From Gemmatimonadota bacterium (GTDB lineage Bacteria > Gemmatimonadota > Gemmatimonadetes > Longimicrobiales > Gaopeijiaceae), in contig SKKN01000004.1 of the NCBI GenBank assembly GCA_007121455.1, positions 1-64,000 on the forward strand: DNA of 64,000 bases, given 5' to 3'. The position numbers and the translations under genes were made by a program. Position 1 is the stretch's first letter. Each line of letters begins with the position of its first letter. Under the pieces are notes generated by a model. That model worked only from the letters and a program-made list of their open reading frames with translations, was not told where the DNA came from and ran no database searches. This document shows positions 6,570 through 14,998 of the stretch, piece by piece.

Positions 6570-9020
6570 ATGAACCCTACCTCCGCACTCTCCCTTGCCC
6601 TTCCTTTCTCCATCGCTGGAATGCTCGTCACGTCGCCCCTGCCGGCCCAGGAGACGTACCGGACGCCCTCCGAAGAAATCGTCCAGATCCTGGAAGCCCC
6701 CGTGCTCCCGGACCTTCTCGTTTCGCCCACGGGGGAGTGGGCAGCCCTCCTCTCTCGACCGGCCATGCTCGGTCTCGAAGAGATCGCCGAACCCCGCCTC
6801 CATCTTGCCGGGTACCGCTTGAACCCACGGACGAACGGGCCGGCCCTCGCCGGAACGCCCCGTGGCAACGCGCTGGCGCTCGTCCACCTCGAGGAGGGAC
6901 GGCGGGTGACCGTGACCCTTCCGGACGACCCGGAGCTCGCTCATCTGCAGTGGTCCCCCGATGGGCGGTGGCTCTCTTTTGCCCATGTCGGCGCCAAAGG
7001 GTTCGAGCTCTGGGGGCTCGCGCCCGGGGATGCCGTCAGCCGCAGGCTCGCCCCGGGTCGCCTCAACGCCGCCCACGGTACGCCATGCCGTTGGGTCGCC
7101 GGAAGCGACGAGATCCTCTGCCGATTCGTCCCCGACGACCGCGTTCCGCCCCCGGACCGGCCCCTCGTACCGGCGGGGCCACGGGTACAGGAGTCCACCG
7201 GTGATCCGGCTCCGGCCCGCACGTTCCAGGACCTCCTCCTCGACGAGCACGAAGCGAACCTCTTCGAACATTACTACACCTCGCAACTCATGCGGGTGGA
7301 GGTCTCCGACGGGCGTGTGGAGCCGGTCGGCGAGCCCGCCATCCTCGATCAGGTGCTTCCGGCGCCGGACGGATCCCACGTCTTCGTCTCCCGCACCGTC
7401 CGGCCCTTTTCCTTCGTCGTCCCGGATCGGTGGAGGGAGAACGACTGGTTTCCCCGGGAGATGGAGGTCTGGGACCGAGCAGGGAATGTCGTGAGTTCGA
7501 TCGCCTCCCTGCCCCTCGAAGAGGATGTGGCCGTGTACGATTTCCGCACCGGGCCCAGGGAAGTCAGGTGGCAGCCGGGCGAGGCCGCCGCTCTGGTATG
7601 GGTGGAGCACGTGGACCGGGAGGGAGGAGAGGGGGGTGACCGTGTCTACCGGATGGACCAGCCGGAGGCGGAGCCGGCCATTCTCCTCGACCTCGCAGAT
7701 CGTCTCTCGGAAATGGCCTGGACCGATGATGGAAGGGGGCTGATCACCGAGGTCGACCGGTTTCCGCTTCGAGCTGCGAGTTGGACCCGGACCTGGCTCG
7801 TCGACGTGGACTCCCCGGAGGAGGAACCGGGCGCGATCTGGGACCGGAGCGCAGAGGAGCGGTTCGGGAACCCGGGAACGCCCGTTACGCGCGGAGCGAC
7901 GCTCCTGCGCGACGGGGACCGGATCCTCCTCCGAGGTGACGGGGTGACGCCGGAGGGAGAGCAGCCGTTCCTCGACCGACTCGACCTCCGCACCGGAAGG
8001 ACCGAGAGGCTCTGGCAGAGCGACCCCGATCGATACGAGTTCCCCGTCGCGGTCGTGGACGGCAACGCCTCCCGCTTCGTGGTCCGAAGTGAATCCCGGA
8101 CCGATCCGGCCAACTATCTCGTCGTGGACCGTCGAGAGGAGCGAGTCACTGCGCTCACGGAGCTCGACGACCCCGCGCCCCGGCTCCAGGGCGCGGACCG
8201 ACAGGTGCTCGTCTACGAACGGGAGGACGGGGTGCGGCTCGCCGGGGTCGTGTACACCCCGCCGGACTGGGACGGAGAAACACCGCTTCCCACCGTCCTC
8301 TGGGCCTATCCACGGGAGTTCGTCTCGGCCGATGCGGCGGGTCAGGTTCCTACCCAGGACAACCGATTCACCCGGATCAGCGGCGCCTCGCACATGTTCT
8401 TCCTCCTCGAGGGGTACGCCGTCTTCGATGGCCCCTCCATCGCGATTCTGGGCGGAGCGACGGCCAACGATACATACGTCGAGCAGCTCGTTTCGAGTAC
8501 CGAGGCAGCCGTGCAGGCCGTCGTGGACGCCGGGATCAGCGACCCGGACCGGATCGGGGTCGGCGGGCACTCCTACGGGGGATTCATGACGGCAAATCTC
8601 CTCGCACATTCAAACCTGTTCCGAGCTGGAATCGCCCGAAGTGCCGCGCACAATCGAACTCTCACGCCATTCGGGTTCCAGAACGAGCTGCGGACCCTGT
8701 GGGAGGCCCCGGAGGTCTACATGGGGATGTCTCCGTTCGCACACGCTCACCAGATCGAAGCGCCGATCCTCCTGCTCCACGGGGCCGATGATCCGAACCC
8801 GGGCACCTTTCCCATGCAATCGGAGCGGATGTTTCACGCACTGAAGGGCCTCGGAAAGGTTTCGCGGCTCGTGATGCTCGACTATGAGGACCATGGCTAC
8901 GGAGCCCGCGAGTCGATCTACCACTCGGTCGCAGAGATGATCGACTGGTTCGAGCGGTACGTGAAGACGCCGGACCCTGCCGTTTCACGGGAGGATGCGA
9001 GCGAGGGAGGTGGACCCTGA
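6570..9020 (+). CDS. Secreted prolyl-oligopeptidase-family (S9) serine peptidase
   Basis: 816 residues. A signal peptide of about 27 residues ends PLPAQ. Residues 30-560 form a beta-propeller-like region with WD-type blades (LQWSPDGRWLSFAHVG, LPAPDGSHVFVSR, MAWTDDGRGLITEV). The C-terminal alpha/beta-hydrolase domain carries Ser668 in GGHSYGG, an aspartate at 740-741 in HGADDPN and His775 in YEDHGYG, so the catalytic triad looks intact. Layout and C-terminus resemble secreted glutamyl-endopeptidase-like S9 enzymes, which degrade peptides outside the cytoplasm. The ATG follows CGGGAG. The ChaN-like gene begins 59 bases downstream on the same strand. Confidence 0.92.
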   Translation: MNPTSALSLALPFSIAGMLVTSPLPAQETYRTPSEEIVQILEAPVLPDLLVSPTGEWAALLSRPAMLGLEEIAEPRLHLAGYRLNPRTNGPALAGTPRGNALALVHLEEGRRVTVTLPDDPELAHLQWSPDGRWLSFAHVGAKGFELWGLAPGDAVSRRLAPGRLNAAHGTPCRWVAGSDEILCRFVPDDRVPPPDRPLVPAGPRVQESTGDPAPARTFQDLLLDEHEANLFEHYYTSQLMRVEVSDGRVEPVGEPAILDQVLPAPDGSHVFVSRTVRPFSFVVPDRWRENDWFPREMEVWDRAGNVVSSIASLPLEEDVAVYDFRTGPREVRWQPGEAAALVWVEHVDREGGEGGDRVYRMDQPEAEPAILLDLADRLSEMAWTDDGRGLITEVDRFPLRAASWTRTWLVDVDSPEEEPGAIWDRSAEERFGNPGTPVTRGATLLRDGDRILLRGDGVTPEGEQPFLDRLDLRTGRTERLWQSDPDRYEFPVAVVDGNASRFVVRSESRTDPANYLVVDRREERVTALTELDDPAPRLQGADRQVLVYEREDGVRLAGVVYTPPDWDGETPLPTVLWAYPREFVSADAAGQVPTQDNRFTRISGASHMFFLLEGYAVFDGPSIAILGGATANDTYVEQLVSSTEAAVQAVVDAGISDPDRIGVGGHSYGGFMTANLLAHSNLFRAGIARSAAHNRTLTPFGFQNELRTLWEAPEVYMGMSPFAHAHQIEAPILLLHGADDPNPGTFPMQSERMFHALKGLGKVSRLVMLDYEDHGYGARESIYHSVAEMIDWFERYVKTPDPAVSREDASEGGGP

Positions 9021-9079
9021 GCGGGGGGACGGGGACGAGGGGTAGGGCCTGGCTCATCACCGGCTGCGGGGCCGCACTC

Positions 9080-10066
9080 ATGCTGCTGGCCACTCTACCG
9101 ATCGATGCTGCCGCCGCACCCGATTCGATTCCCGCGGTGCCCGATCGGTGGGAGTCCGAACTCGGACGGGACCATCCGCTCGCCGGTGTGATCTGGGATG
9201 TGCAGGAAGGCCGCGAAGCAGAGCCGGAGCACGTGGCCCGGCGCGCAGCCGAAGCCCGCTTCGTGCTCCTCGGAGAGGTGCATGACAACCCGGATCACCA
9301 CCGTCTGCAAGCATGGGTCCTGGATGCGATGGCCGCGCAGGGGGCGAAACCGGCCGTGATCTTCGAGATGATCCGGCTGGACCGTGCGGAAGCCCTTCGC
9401 AAGCACCTCGAAGAGTCACCCGGAGATGCAGCAGGTCTCGGCGACGCCGTCGGATGGAAAGAAGAGGGTTGGCCCGATTGGGAGATGTACGAGCCGGTTG
9501 CCGAAGCGGCGCTGGCTTCCGGCATGCCGATCCGTGCCGGCGACGTCACCCGAGAGGAACAGGACCAGGTCTCCCAGGCTGGCCTCGACGCCCTCGATTC
9601 GGACCGGCGCTCGAAGCTGGCCCTCGACCGGCCCCTCCCGCCGGACCAGGCGGAGAGGATGAAAGAGGAGCTCCAGCGGGCTCACTGCGACCTCCTGCCC
9701 GAGCACGCCCTGCCGGTCGTCGCGCAGGTCCAGCGGCTTCGCGATGCCGTACTCGCGCACAGCCTCGTCTCCTCGGTCGAGGAGGACCATCGAGGCCAGG
9801 CCGTGCTCATTGCGGGTCGAGGACACGTGCGGGCGGACCGCGGAGTGCCGTGGTACCTTCGCCAGCATGGGGAGGAGGCCGTTCTCGTCGTCGGCCTGGT
9901 GCAGGTCGAAGACGAACACACCGACCCAGGGGCCTATCTGCGGGCACATGACGCCGCTTCGTCGGCCGGCGGATCCCCGACCTTCGACTACCTCTGGTTC
10001 ACGCCCCGACCACACGACCGGGATTTCTGCGCGGAGTTGAAGGAGAGGATGGGGGGAGAGGGCTGA
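9080..10066 (+). CDS. ChaN-like (Tiki/haem-binding uptake superfamily) protein
   Basis: 328 residues. The core FVLLGEVHDNPDHHRLQAWVLDAM, followed by AVIFEMIRLDRAEALRKHL, is the ChaN/Tiki signature; the GEVHD-x-x-x-H cluster supplies metal or haem ligands. Later VLIAGRGHVRADRGVPWYL also fits. The first ATG at 9080 gives only a short leader (MLLATLPIDAAAAP), whereas the in-frame codons just upstream (RAWLITGCGAALM) would complete a signal peptide but offer no ATG, GTG or TTG, so the true start is unclear. Downstream of the S9 peptidase on the same strand. ChaN binds haem at the outer membrane in Campylobacter; the role here is inferred. Confidence 0.8.
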   Translation: MLLATLPIDAAAAPDSIPAVPDRWESELGRDHPLAGVIWDVQEGREAEPEHVARRAAEARFVLLGEVHDNPDHHRLQAWVLDAMAAQGAKPAVIFEMIRLDRAEALRKHLEESPGDAAGLGDAVGWKEEGWPDWEMYEPVAEAALASGMPIRAGDVTREEQDQVSQAGLDALDSDRRSKLALDRPLPPDQAERMKEELQRAHCDLLPEHALPVVAQVQRLRDAVLAHSLVSSVEEDHRGQAVLIAGRGHVRADRGVPWYLRQHGEEAVLVVGLVQVEDEHTDPGAYLRAHDAASSAGGSPTFDYLWFTPRPHDRDFCAELKERMGGEG

Positions 10067-10080
10067 CGCAGCGCTCCACG

Positions 10081-10100
10081 CAGGCGCCGCCCGGCGCCTG
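10081..10100. terminator. GC-rich hairpin between convergent genes
   Basis: CAGGCGCC and GGCGCCTG form a perfect 8-bp stem with a four-base loop, 15 bases after the ChaN-like stop and 30 bases after the speA stop on the other strand. There is no T-tract, so it is a terminator-like stem of uncertain efficiency that could serve both genes. Confidence 0.5.
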
Positions 10101-10130
10101 GAGGGACGACGGAAAGCCCCCGTGCCGAGC

Positions 10131-12026
10131 TCAGCTCACCTCCCCTTCGAGGTAGGTATAGCCGGCGAGCCCCGAGATGTAGTCCGCGATGAACGCGTTC
10201 GCCTCGGCCCGCGGGAGAGAGGGTGTCTGTCGCACCTTCTTCCGGAAGTTCGCGATGAGGCGATCGCTGTCGAACTGTACATAGCTCAGCACATCCGTCA
10301 CGGTGTCGCCGTGAACGAGGTCCGCCACCTCGTATTCTCCCGCGGCCGTGAGTCGCAGGTGCACCGCGTTGGTATCTCCGAAAAGGTTGTGGAGGTCGCC
10401 CAGGATCTCCTGGTACGCCCCGGTGAGGAAGATCCCCAGGATGTAGGGCTCCGTCCGATCGAAGGCATGGAGCTCGAGGCTGCTCTTTCCCTCACGCTCC
10501 CCGACGAATCGATCAATCTTGCCGTCCGAATCACAGGTCACGTCCTGAAGCGTTCCTCGTCTCGTCGGCCGCTCGTTCAGCCGATGGATCGGCATGATCG
10601 GGAAGGGTTGATCGATCGCCCATGAGTCTGGGACGGACTGAAAGAGGGAAAAGTTGCAGAAGTACCGATCCGTGAGGATCGCTTCCATCTCGGGGAGGAT
10701 GTCTTCCCACTCCTCCGGGTCGCGCTGGGCAAGCTCGATGCCCCGGGTCATGATCGCGAGGAAGAGCCGCTCGGCCAGCGCCCGCTCGGGAAGGCTCAGG
10801 ACGCCGCTGTTGTAGAGCGTCCGCATGCGCTCCTTCCAGTAGGAAGCGTCGTGGTACACCTCGCGAAGGGAACGCTCGTCCATCCCGTGCAGCGTCTCGG
10901 CCAGGTCGTGCACGACGGTGTGCATCTCCTCGGCGATCTCGTCCCGGTCTTCGACGATCTGGGTCTCCAGATCGATCACGTTCACCAGAAGGAGGGCATG
11001 ATGCGCCGTGAGCGCGCGGCCGGACTCCGAGATGATGTGGGGCATCGGGACCTCGTTCTCCCGCGCGGCCTCCGCCAACGCATAGACGATGTCGTTCGCA
11101 TACTCCTGGATCGAGTAGTTCACGCTCGCCGAATGCGGGGAGCGGGTACCGTCGTAGTCGACGCCCAGTCCGCCGCCGACATCCACGTACGCGATGTCGA
11201 GCCCGAGATGCCGGAGCTCCACATAGTAACGGGCGACTTCGGTCATGGCCTGCTTGACGTGCCTCACATCCGGAATCTGTGAACCGAGATGGAAGTGGAC
11301 CATCCGGAGGAGGTCCGTGCGCCCGGCTGCCTTCAGCTTCTCCACCACCCTCATCAGCTCGGACGCGGACAGTCCGAACTTGCTCTTCTCCCCGGCGGTC
11401 TCCGACCAGCGGCCCGCACCGGCGGTCGACAGCTTGATCCGGATGCCGGCGGTGGGCGTGACGTCCATCTCTCCGGCGAGCTTGAGGAGGAGGTCGACCT
11501 CCGAGATCTTCTCGATCACGATGAGGACCTCATGCCCCAGCTTCTGCCCCATCAACGCGAGGTAAAGGTACTCCTCGTCCTTGTATCCATTGCAGACGAT
11601 CAGGTGGTTGGGCCGATCCGTGAGGGCGAGCACCGCCTGGAGCTCGGGCTTGCTCCCCACCTCGAGACCGACTCCGTGAGCGTCGCCCGCGGCGACCAGC
11701 TCCTCGAGCACGCGGCGCTGCTGGTTCACCTTGATCGGATAGACGAGGGTGTAGCCTCCGTCGTATTCGTACTCCTTCATGGCCCGACCGAAGCGGGAGA
11801 CGAGCGTCTCGATCCGGCTGCGGAGGATGTCGGGAAACCGGAGGAGGATGGGGAGTCCCATCCCCTGTGCCTCGAGGTCCGTCGCGATTTCGAACAGATC
11901 GAGGCCACGCTCTCGTTCACGGGTCGGATGGACGGTGACGTTGCCTGCACCGTTGATGTTGAAGTACCCAACGCCCCAGCCTTCGATGTTGTAGAGCTCT
12001 CGGGCATCGTCGATGGTCCATTCCAT
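10131..12026 (-). CDS. speA: Biosynthetic arginine decarboxylase (PLP-dependent, fold III)
   Basis: 631 residues, the normal SpeA length. It converts arginine to agmatine, the first step of the agmatine route to putrescine and spermidine. The PLP lysine is Lys99 in YPIKVNQQ. Other family blocks are LIVCNGYKDEEYL, VHFHLGSQIPD, YVDVGGGLGVDYDGT and, near the C-terminus, GAYQEILGDLHNLFGDTNAVHL. The N-terminal WGVGYFNINGAGNV matches SpeA. The frame extends upstream, but the ATG at 12026 follows GAAAGGACCGTCCC and starts at the family N-terminus. No agmatinase or speE gene is adjacent, so later polyamine steps are encoded elsewhere. Divergent from the CBS gene over 183 bases. Confidence 0.96.
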   Translation of the reverse strand: MEWTIDDARELYNIEGWGVGYFNINGAGNVTVHPTRERERGLDLFEIATDLEAQGMGLPILLRFPDILRSRIETLVSRFGRAMKEYEYDGGYTLVYPIKVNQQRRVLEELVAAGDAHGVGLEVGSKPELQAVLALTDRPNHLIVCNGYKDEEYLYLALMGQKLGHEVLIVIEKISEVDLLLKLAGEMDVTPTAGIRIKLSTAGAGRWSETAGEKSKFGLSASELMRVVEKLKAAGRTDLLRMVHFHLGSQIPDVRHVKQAMTEVARYYVELRHLGLDIAYVDVGGGLGVDYDGTRSPHSASVNYSIQEYANDIVYALAEAARENEVPMPHIISESGRALTAHHALLLVNVIDLETQIVEDRDEIAEEMHTVVHDLAETLHGMDERSLREVYHDASYWKERMRTLYNSGVLSLPERALAERLFLAIMTRGIELAQRDPEEWEDILPEMEAILTDRYFCNFSLFQSVPDSWAIDQPFPIMPIHRLNERPTRRGTLQDVTCDSDGKIDRFVGEREGKSSLELHAFDRTEPYILGIFLTGAYQEILGDLHNLFGDTNAVHLRLTAAGEYEVADLVHGDTVTDVLSYVQFDSDRLIANFRKKVRQTPSLPRAEANAFIADYISGLAGYTYLEGEVS

Positions 12027-12209
12027 GGGACGGTCCTTTCGGGGTGAAGCATGTCCGGCGTGGCGGCTCGGCGATCGCCGCAGCTGCGGAGTTCCGGGGT
12101 GTGAGAAGATCGCATCCCGCGGGCCCGATCTCAAATTCGGCGCCGATTTCTATGGAATCCGCCGATCCGCTCGTATATCTTTGGGGAAGTCGATATCGAG
12201 GAGGATCCC

Positions 12210-12650
12210 ATGAAGGCACGGAAGCTGCTCGAGAGGAAGAAGGCGAAGGTGGTGACGGTCCATCCTGATGCCGACATCTCCGGGGCTGCGGAGCTGATGA
12301 TGCGACACAGCGTGGGAGGGCTTCCCGTGGTGGTTCCCGACGGCACCGTCGTGGGGGTTCTCGCGGAGCGAGACGTGGTCCGCGCCGTGCATGAGCGGGG
12401 GGACCGGGTCCGGCGCACCCGGGTGCGGGATGTGATGCTCCCGCCTCCGATCTGCTCGGGCGACGATGAACACGAGGCGCTGATGGGGAGGATGACCCGT
12501 TCACGCCTCCGCCACCTCGTCGTGGTGGACGACGGGCAGGTGACGGGTGTGATCTCGGTGGGCGACCTCGTGAAGTACCGTCTCGAACAGCTCGAGACGG
12601 AGACCGGGGTCCTCCGCGACTACGTGGCGGCCCAGAGGGCGAGGGGCTGA
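12210..12650 (+). CDS. Two-CBS-domain protein
   Basis: 146 residues forming a tandem CBS (Bateman) module: the first unit ends with VGGLPVVVPDGTVVGVLAERDVVRAV, the second with RLRHLVVVDDGQVTGVISVGDLVKYRLEQLE. Such stand-alone modules bind adenine nucleotides or S-adenosyl compounds and act as energy or redox sensors for a partner protein. No effector domain is fused, and the neighbours give no obvious partner. GAGGAGG lies just before the ATG. It ends 25 bases from the convergent aminotransferase. Confidence 0.92.
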   Translation: MKARKLLERKKAKVVTVHPDADISGAAELMMRHSVGGLPVVVPDGTVVGVLAERDVVRAVHERGDRVRRTRVRDVMLPPPICSGDDEHEALMGRMTRSRLRHLVVVDDGQVTGVISVGDLVKYRLEQLETETGVLRDYVAAQRARG

Positions 12651-12652
12651 CG

Positions 12653-12684
12653 CGCGGGCTACCTCGACGCGGGGGCTACCTCAA
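12653..12684. repeat. Imperfect tandem repeat over the aminotransferase stop codon
   Basis: CGCGGGCTACCTCGA (12653-12667) is followed directly by CGCGGGGGCTACCTCAA (12668-12684). The second copy contains the aminotransferase stop (CTA on the plus strand, 12676-12678) and its last codons; the first copy repeats that stop 17 bases downstream. The two copies differ by a two-base G insertion and one substitution. Confidence 0.6.
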
Positions 12685-13860
12685 CACCCGGTCGAGATTC
12701 CGGAAGGCTTGCCGTACCCGCTCCTGGTTCTCGGTCATCGCGATCCTGACGTAGCCTTCTCCCTCCTCCCCGAAGGCCCCGCCCGGACACATGGCCACCT
12801 CCGCCTTGTCGATCATGTCGAGGCAGAACTGAATGGTGCTCCCACCGTACGGCTCCAGGTGTTCGGGGAGCACCTTCGCCCAGACGAACATCGTGGCCCG
12901 GGGCGGTTCGACCTCCCACCCGATCCGACGGCAGTGCCGGATGATGCTGTCGCGCCGGCTCTGATAGATTCTTGCCTGCTCGCCGACCTCCTGGTCACAC
13001 TCGCGCAGACCGATGATCGATGCGATCTGGATCGGCTGGAAGATCCCGTAGTCGTAGTAGCTCTTGATCTCGGAGAGTGCCCGGATCATCTCCGGGTTTC
13101 CCACGCAGAATCCGATCCTCCACCCGGCCATGTTGTACGCTTTCGACATCGTGGTGAACTCGACGCCGACCTCCTTCGCTCCCTCCGCCTCCATGAAGGA
13201 GGGGGCTCGATAGCCGTCGAAGCAGGTTTCCCCGTATGCGAAGTCCGAGATCACCATCACATCGTGCTTCCGGGCCATCGCGACGACCTGATCCCAGAAG
13301 GGAGGCTCGACGCACATCGTCGTCGGATTGTTCGGAAAGTTGAGAATCATCACCTTCGGCTTGGGCTGAAGGTGATGGATGATGGCCTCCACCCGCTCGA
13401 GAAAGGCGTCATCGTTTCCAAGCTCCACGCCGATGACGTTCGCTCCGGCCAGCACGACGCCATAGGTGTGGATCTGAAAGGCCGGCCGCGTCACGATCGC
13501 GGAATCGCCGGGCCCGAGCAGCGCGAGGCAGAGGTGGCTGAAGCCCTCCTTCGAGCCGATCGTTGCGATCACCTCGGTTTCAGGGTCGAGCGTGACCCCC
13601 CACTTTCGCTCGTACTTGAGCGCGACCTCGCGGCGGAGGTTGAAGATCCCCGCACTCGCGCTGTACCGCTGGTTCCTCGGGTCCACCGCGGCTTCGCTCA
13701 GCTTCTCCACGATCGTCGCCGGAGTGGGATCTCGCGGATTGCCCATGTTCAGATCGATGACGTCGAGACCCGCTTTGCGCTTCTCATGGGTCAGCTTCTT
13801 GATCTTGCCGAGCATGTACGGCGGCAACCGATCGAGTCGGTGGGCGACCTTGATCTCCAT
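12676..13860 (-). CDS. Class I/II aminotransferase (AlaC/LL-DAP-aminotransferase-like)
   Basis: 394 residues with the fold-I PLP enzyme motifs: the Schiff-base lysine is Lys240 in TTMSKAYNMAGWRIGF, the PLP-binding Asp and Tyr lie in VISDFAYGE (202-210), NFPNNPT is at 174-180 and the substrate arginine in VRIAMTENQERVRQA near the C-terminus. The N-terminus (HRLDRLPPYMLGKI, DLNMGNPRDPTP) is that of AlaC-type alanine aminotransferases, which pass the amino group of glutamate to pyruvate. Substrate is inferred from similarity. The stop codon lies in a short tandem repeat. Same strand as the FAH-family gene upstream, 110 bases apart. Confidence 0.92.
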   Translation of the reverse strand: MEIKVAHRLDRLPPYMLGKIKKLTHEKRKAGLDVIDLNMGNPRDPTPATIVEKLSEAAVDPRNQRYSASAGIFNLRREVALKYERKWGVTLDPETEVIATIGSKEGFSHLCLALLGPGDSAIVTRPAFQIHTYGVVLAGANVIGVELGNDDAFLERVEAIIHHLQPKPKVMILNFPNNPTTMCVEPPFWDQVVAMARKHDVMVISDFAYGETCFDGYRAPSFMEAEGAKEVGVEFTTMSKAYNMAGWRIGFCVGNPEMIRALSEIKSYYDYGIFQPIQIASIIGLRECDQEVGEQARIYQSRRDSIIRHCRRIGWEVEPPRATMFVWAKVLPEHLEPYGGSTIQFCLDMIDKAEVAMCPGGAFGEEGEGYVRIAMTENQERVRQAFRNLDRVLR

Positions 13861-13970
13861 CGTGGCGAGAACCCTCGAGTCGGGCGGTGGAAGGATGGCG
13901 GGTCAGGCTTCGGAGAAAGCTGCGCCGACCGGGAACGCGCCGAGGGCGTGGGCCGCGTCAGACAGGGCCC

Positions 13971-14774
13971 TCACGTTCGCGGGACGACCCTCACGACGAT
14001 CTCTGGAAGCCCCTCGATGCGGCCTTCCATGATGTCGCCCGGCACGACCGGCCCCACGTTTTCGGGGGTGCCCGAGTAGATGATGTCACCCGGGCGAAGC
14101 TCGGAGCTCCGGGACAGGTTGCTCACCTGCTCGGCGACGTTCCAGATCATCTGTTCCAGATTCGCCTCCTGCTTCGTCTCCCCATTCACCTGGAGTCGGA
14201 TCGACCCCTCCGTCAGGTGACCGACGAGCTCCGCGGGATGGATCGGGCCCAATGGGGCGGAGTGGTCGAAACTCTTCCCGATCTCCCAGGGTTTGCTCTC
14301 GTCCCCCATCGCACGCTGAAGGTCCCGCCGGGTCATGTCGAGGCCCACCGCATAGCCGAACACGCACTCGAGCGCTTCCTCGGGAGCGATGTCGCGTCCC
14401 CCACGATGCAACGCCGCAACGAGCTCGATCTCGTAGTGGTAGTTCTCGGTGAGGGGAGGATACACGTGGTCGGCCGTCTCACCGGGCATCACGATCTGGA
14501 CCGCGTCCGTGGCCTTCTGGAAGAAGAAGGGGGGCTCCCGGTCGGGGTCGGAGCCCATTTCGATCGCGTGCGCGGCGTAGTTCCGACCGATACAGTAGAT
14601 TCGTCGCACGGGAAAGAGATCGTCGGAATCGACGATTGGGATCGTGGTTCGAGGAACCGCGAAGAGGGTGTGGGCGTCGTCGTCCGCCGACGCCGAGCGC
14701 GCGCAGCCCGCGACCCCGCCGGCCGCGAGAACGCCCGCAGCCTTCAACATCGTACGGCGGTTCATCGTGTTCAT
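13971..14774 (-). CDS. Fumarylacetoacetate hydrolase (FAH) family protein with export leader
   Basis: 267 residues. The leader MNTMNRRTMLKAAGVLAAGGVAG ending in CARS carries a twin-arginine-like start and a possible lipobox, unusual because FAH enzymes are normally cytoplasmic. The catalytic domain shows IYCIGRNYAAHAIEMG, PFFFQKATDAV, the metal-binding YHYEIELVAALHRGG (E-x-E type) and PGDIIYSGTPENVGPVVPGD. Family members cleave C-C bonds of acyl-pyruvates or isomerise or decarboxylate homologous 2-oxo acids. GGAGG lies five bases before the ATG at 14774; another in-frame ATG lies at 14765. Divergent from the NosR-like gene. Confidence 0.88.
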   Translation of the reverse strand: MNTMNRRTMLKAAGVLAAGGVAGCARSASADDDAHTLFAVPRTTIPIVDSDDLFPVRRIYCIGRNYAAHAIEMGSDPDREPPFFFQKATDAVQIVMPGETADHVYPPLTENYHYEIELVAALHRGGRDIAPEEALECVFGYAVGLDMTRRDLQRAMGDESKPWEIGKSFDHSAPLGPIHPAELVGHLTEGSIRLQVNGETKQEANLEQMIWNVAEQVSNLSRSSELRPGDIIYSGTPENVGPVVPGDIMEGRIEGLPEIVVRVVPRT

Positions 14775-14998
14775 CGTGCCTCCCATTCGCAATGCTCCCC
14801 AACACGTACGGTAGGAACCCGGATCCCACACGGCAAGATCATTCCGTACCCCGGGATGGGGATCGGAGCAGGCGCGGTGCCGGTAGGAGGAGAAGACCGA
14901 CGTGGCGAGATGCCTCCGATCTGGCGATGATCAGGTGTGCCGGAATCCGACCTGGGATCGACTCCGGCATCTTCCACGTCCAAGTGCGAGGAGGGCGA

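Noticed and set aside
6390-8609. 739-codon minus-strand frame opposite the S9 peptidase
   Set aside because: Shadow of the peptidase gene; no start context and no recognisable domain.
12709-14079. Plus-strand frame across the aminotransferase and FAH genes
   Set aside because: It spans two well-supported genes and a gap on the other strand, with no motif of its own.
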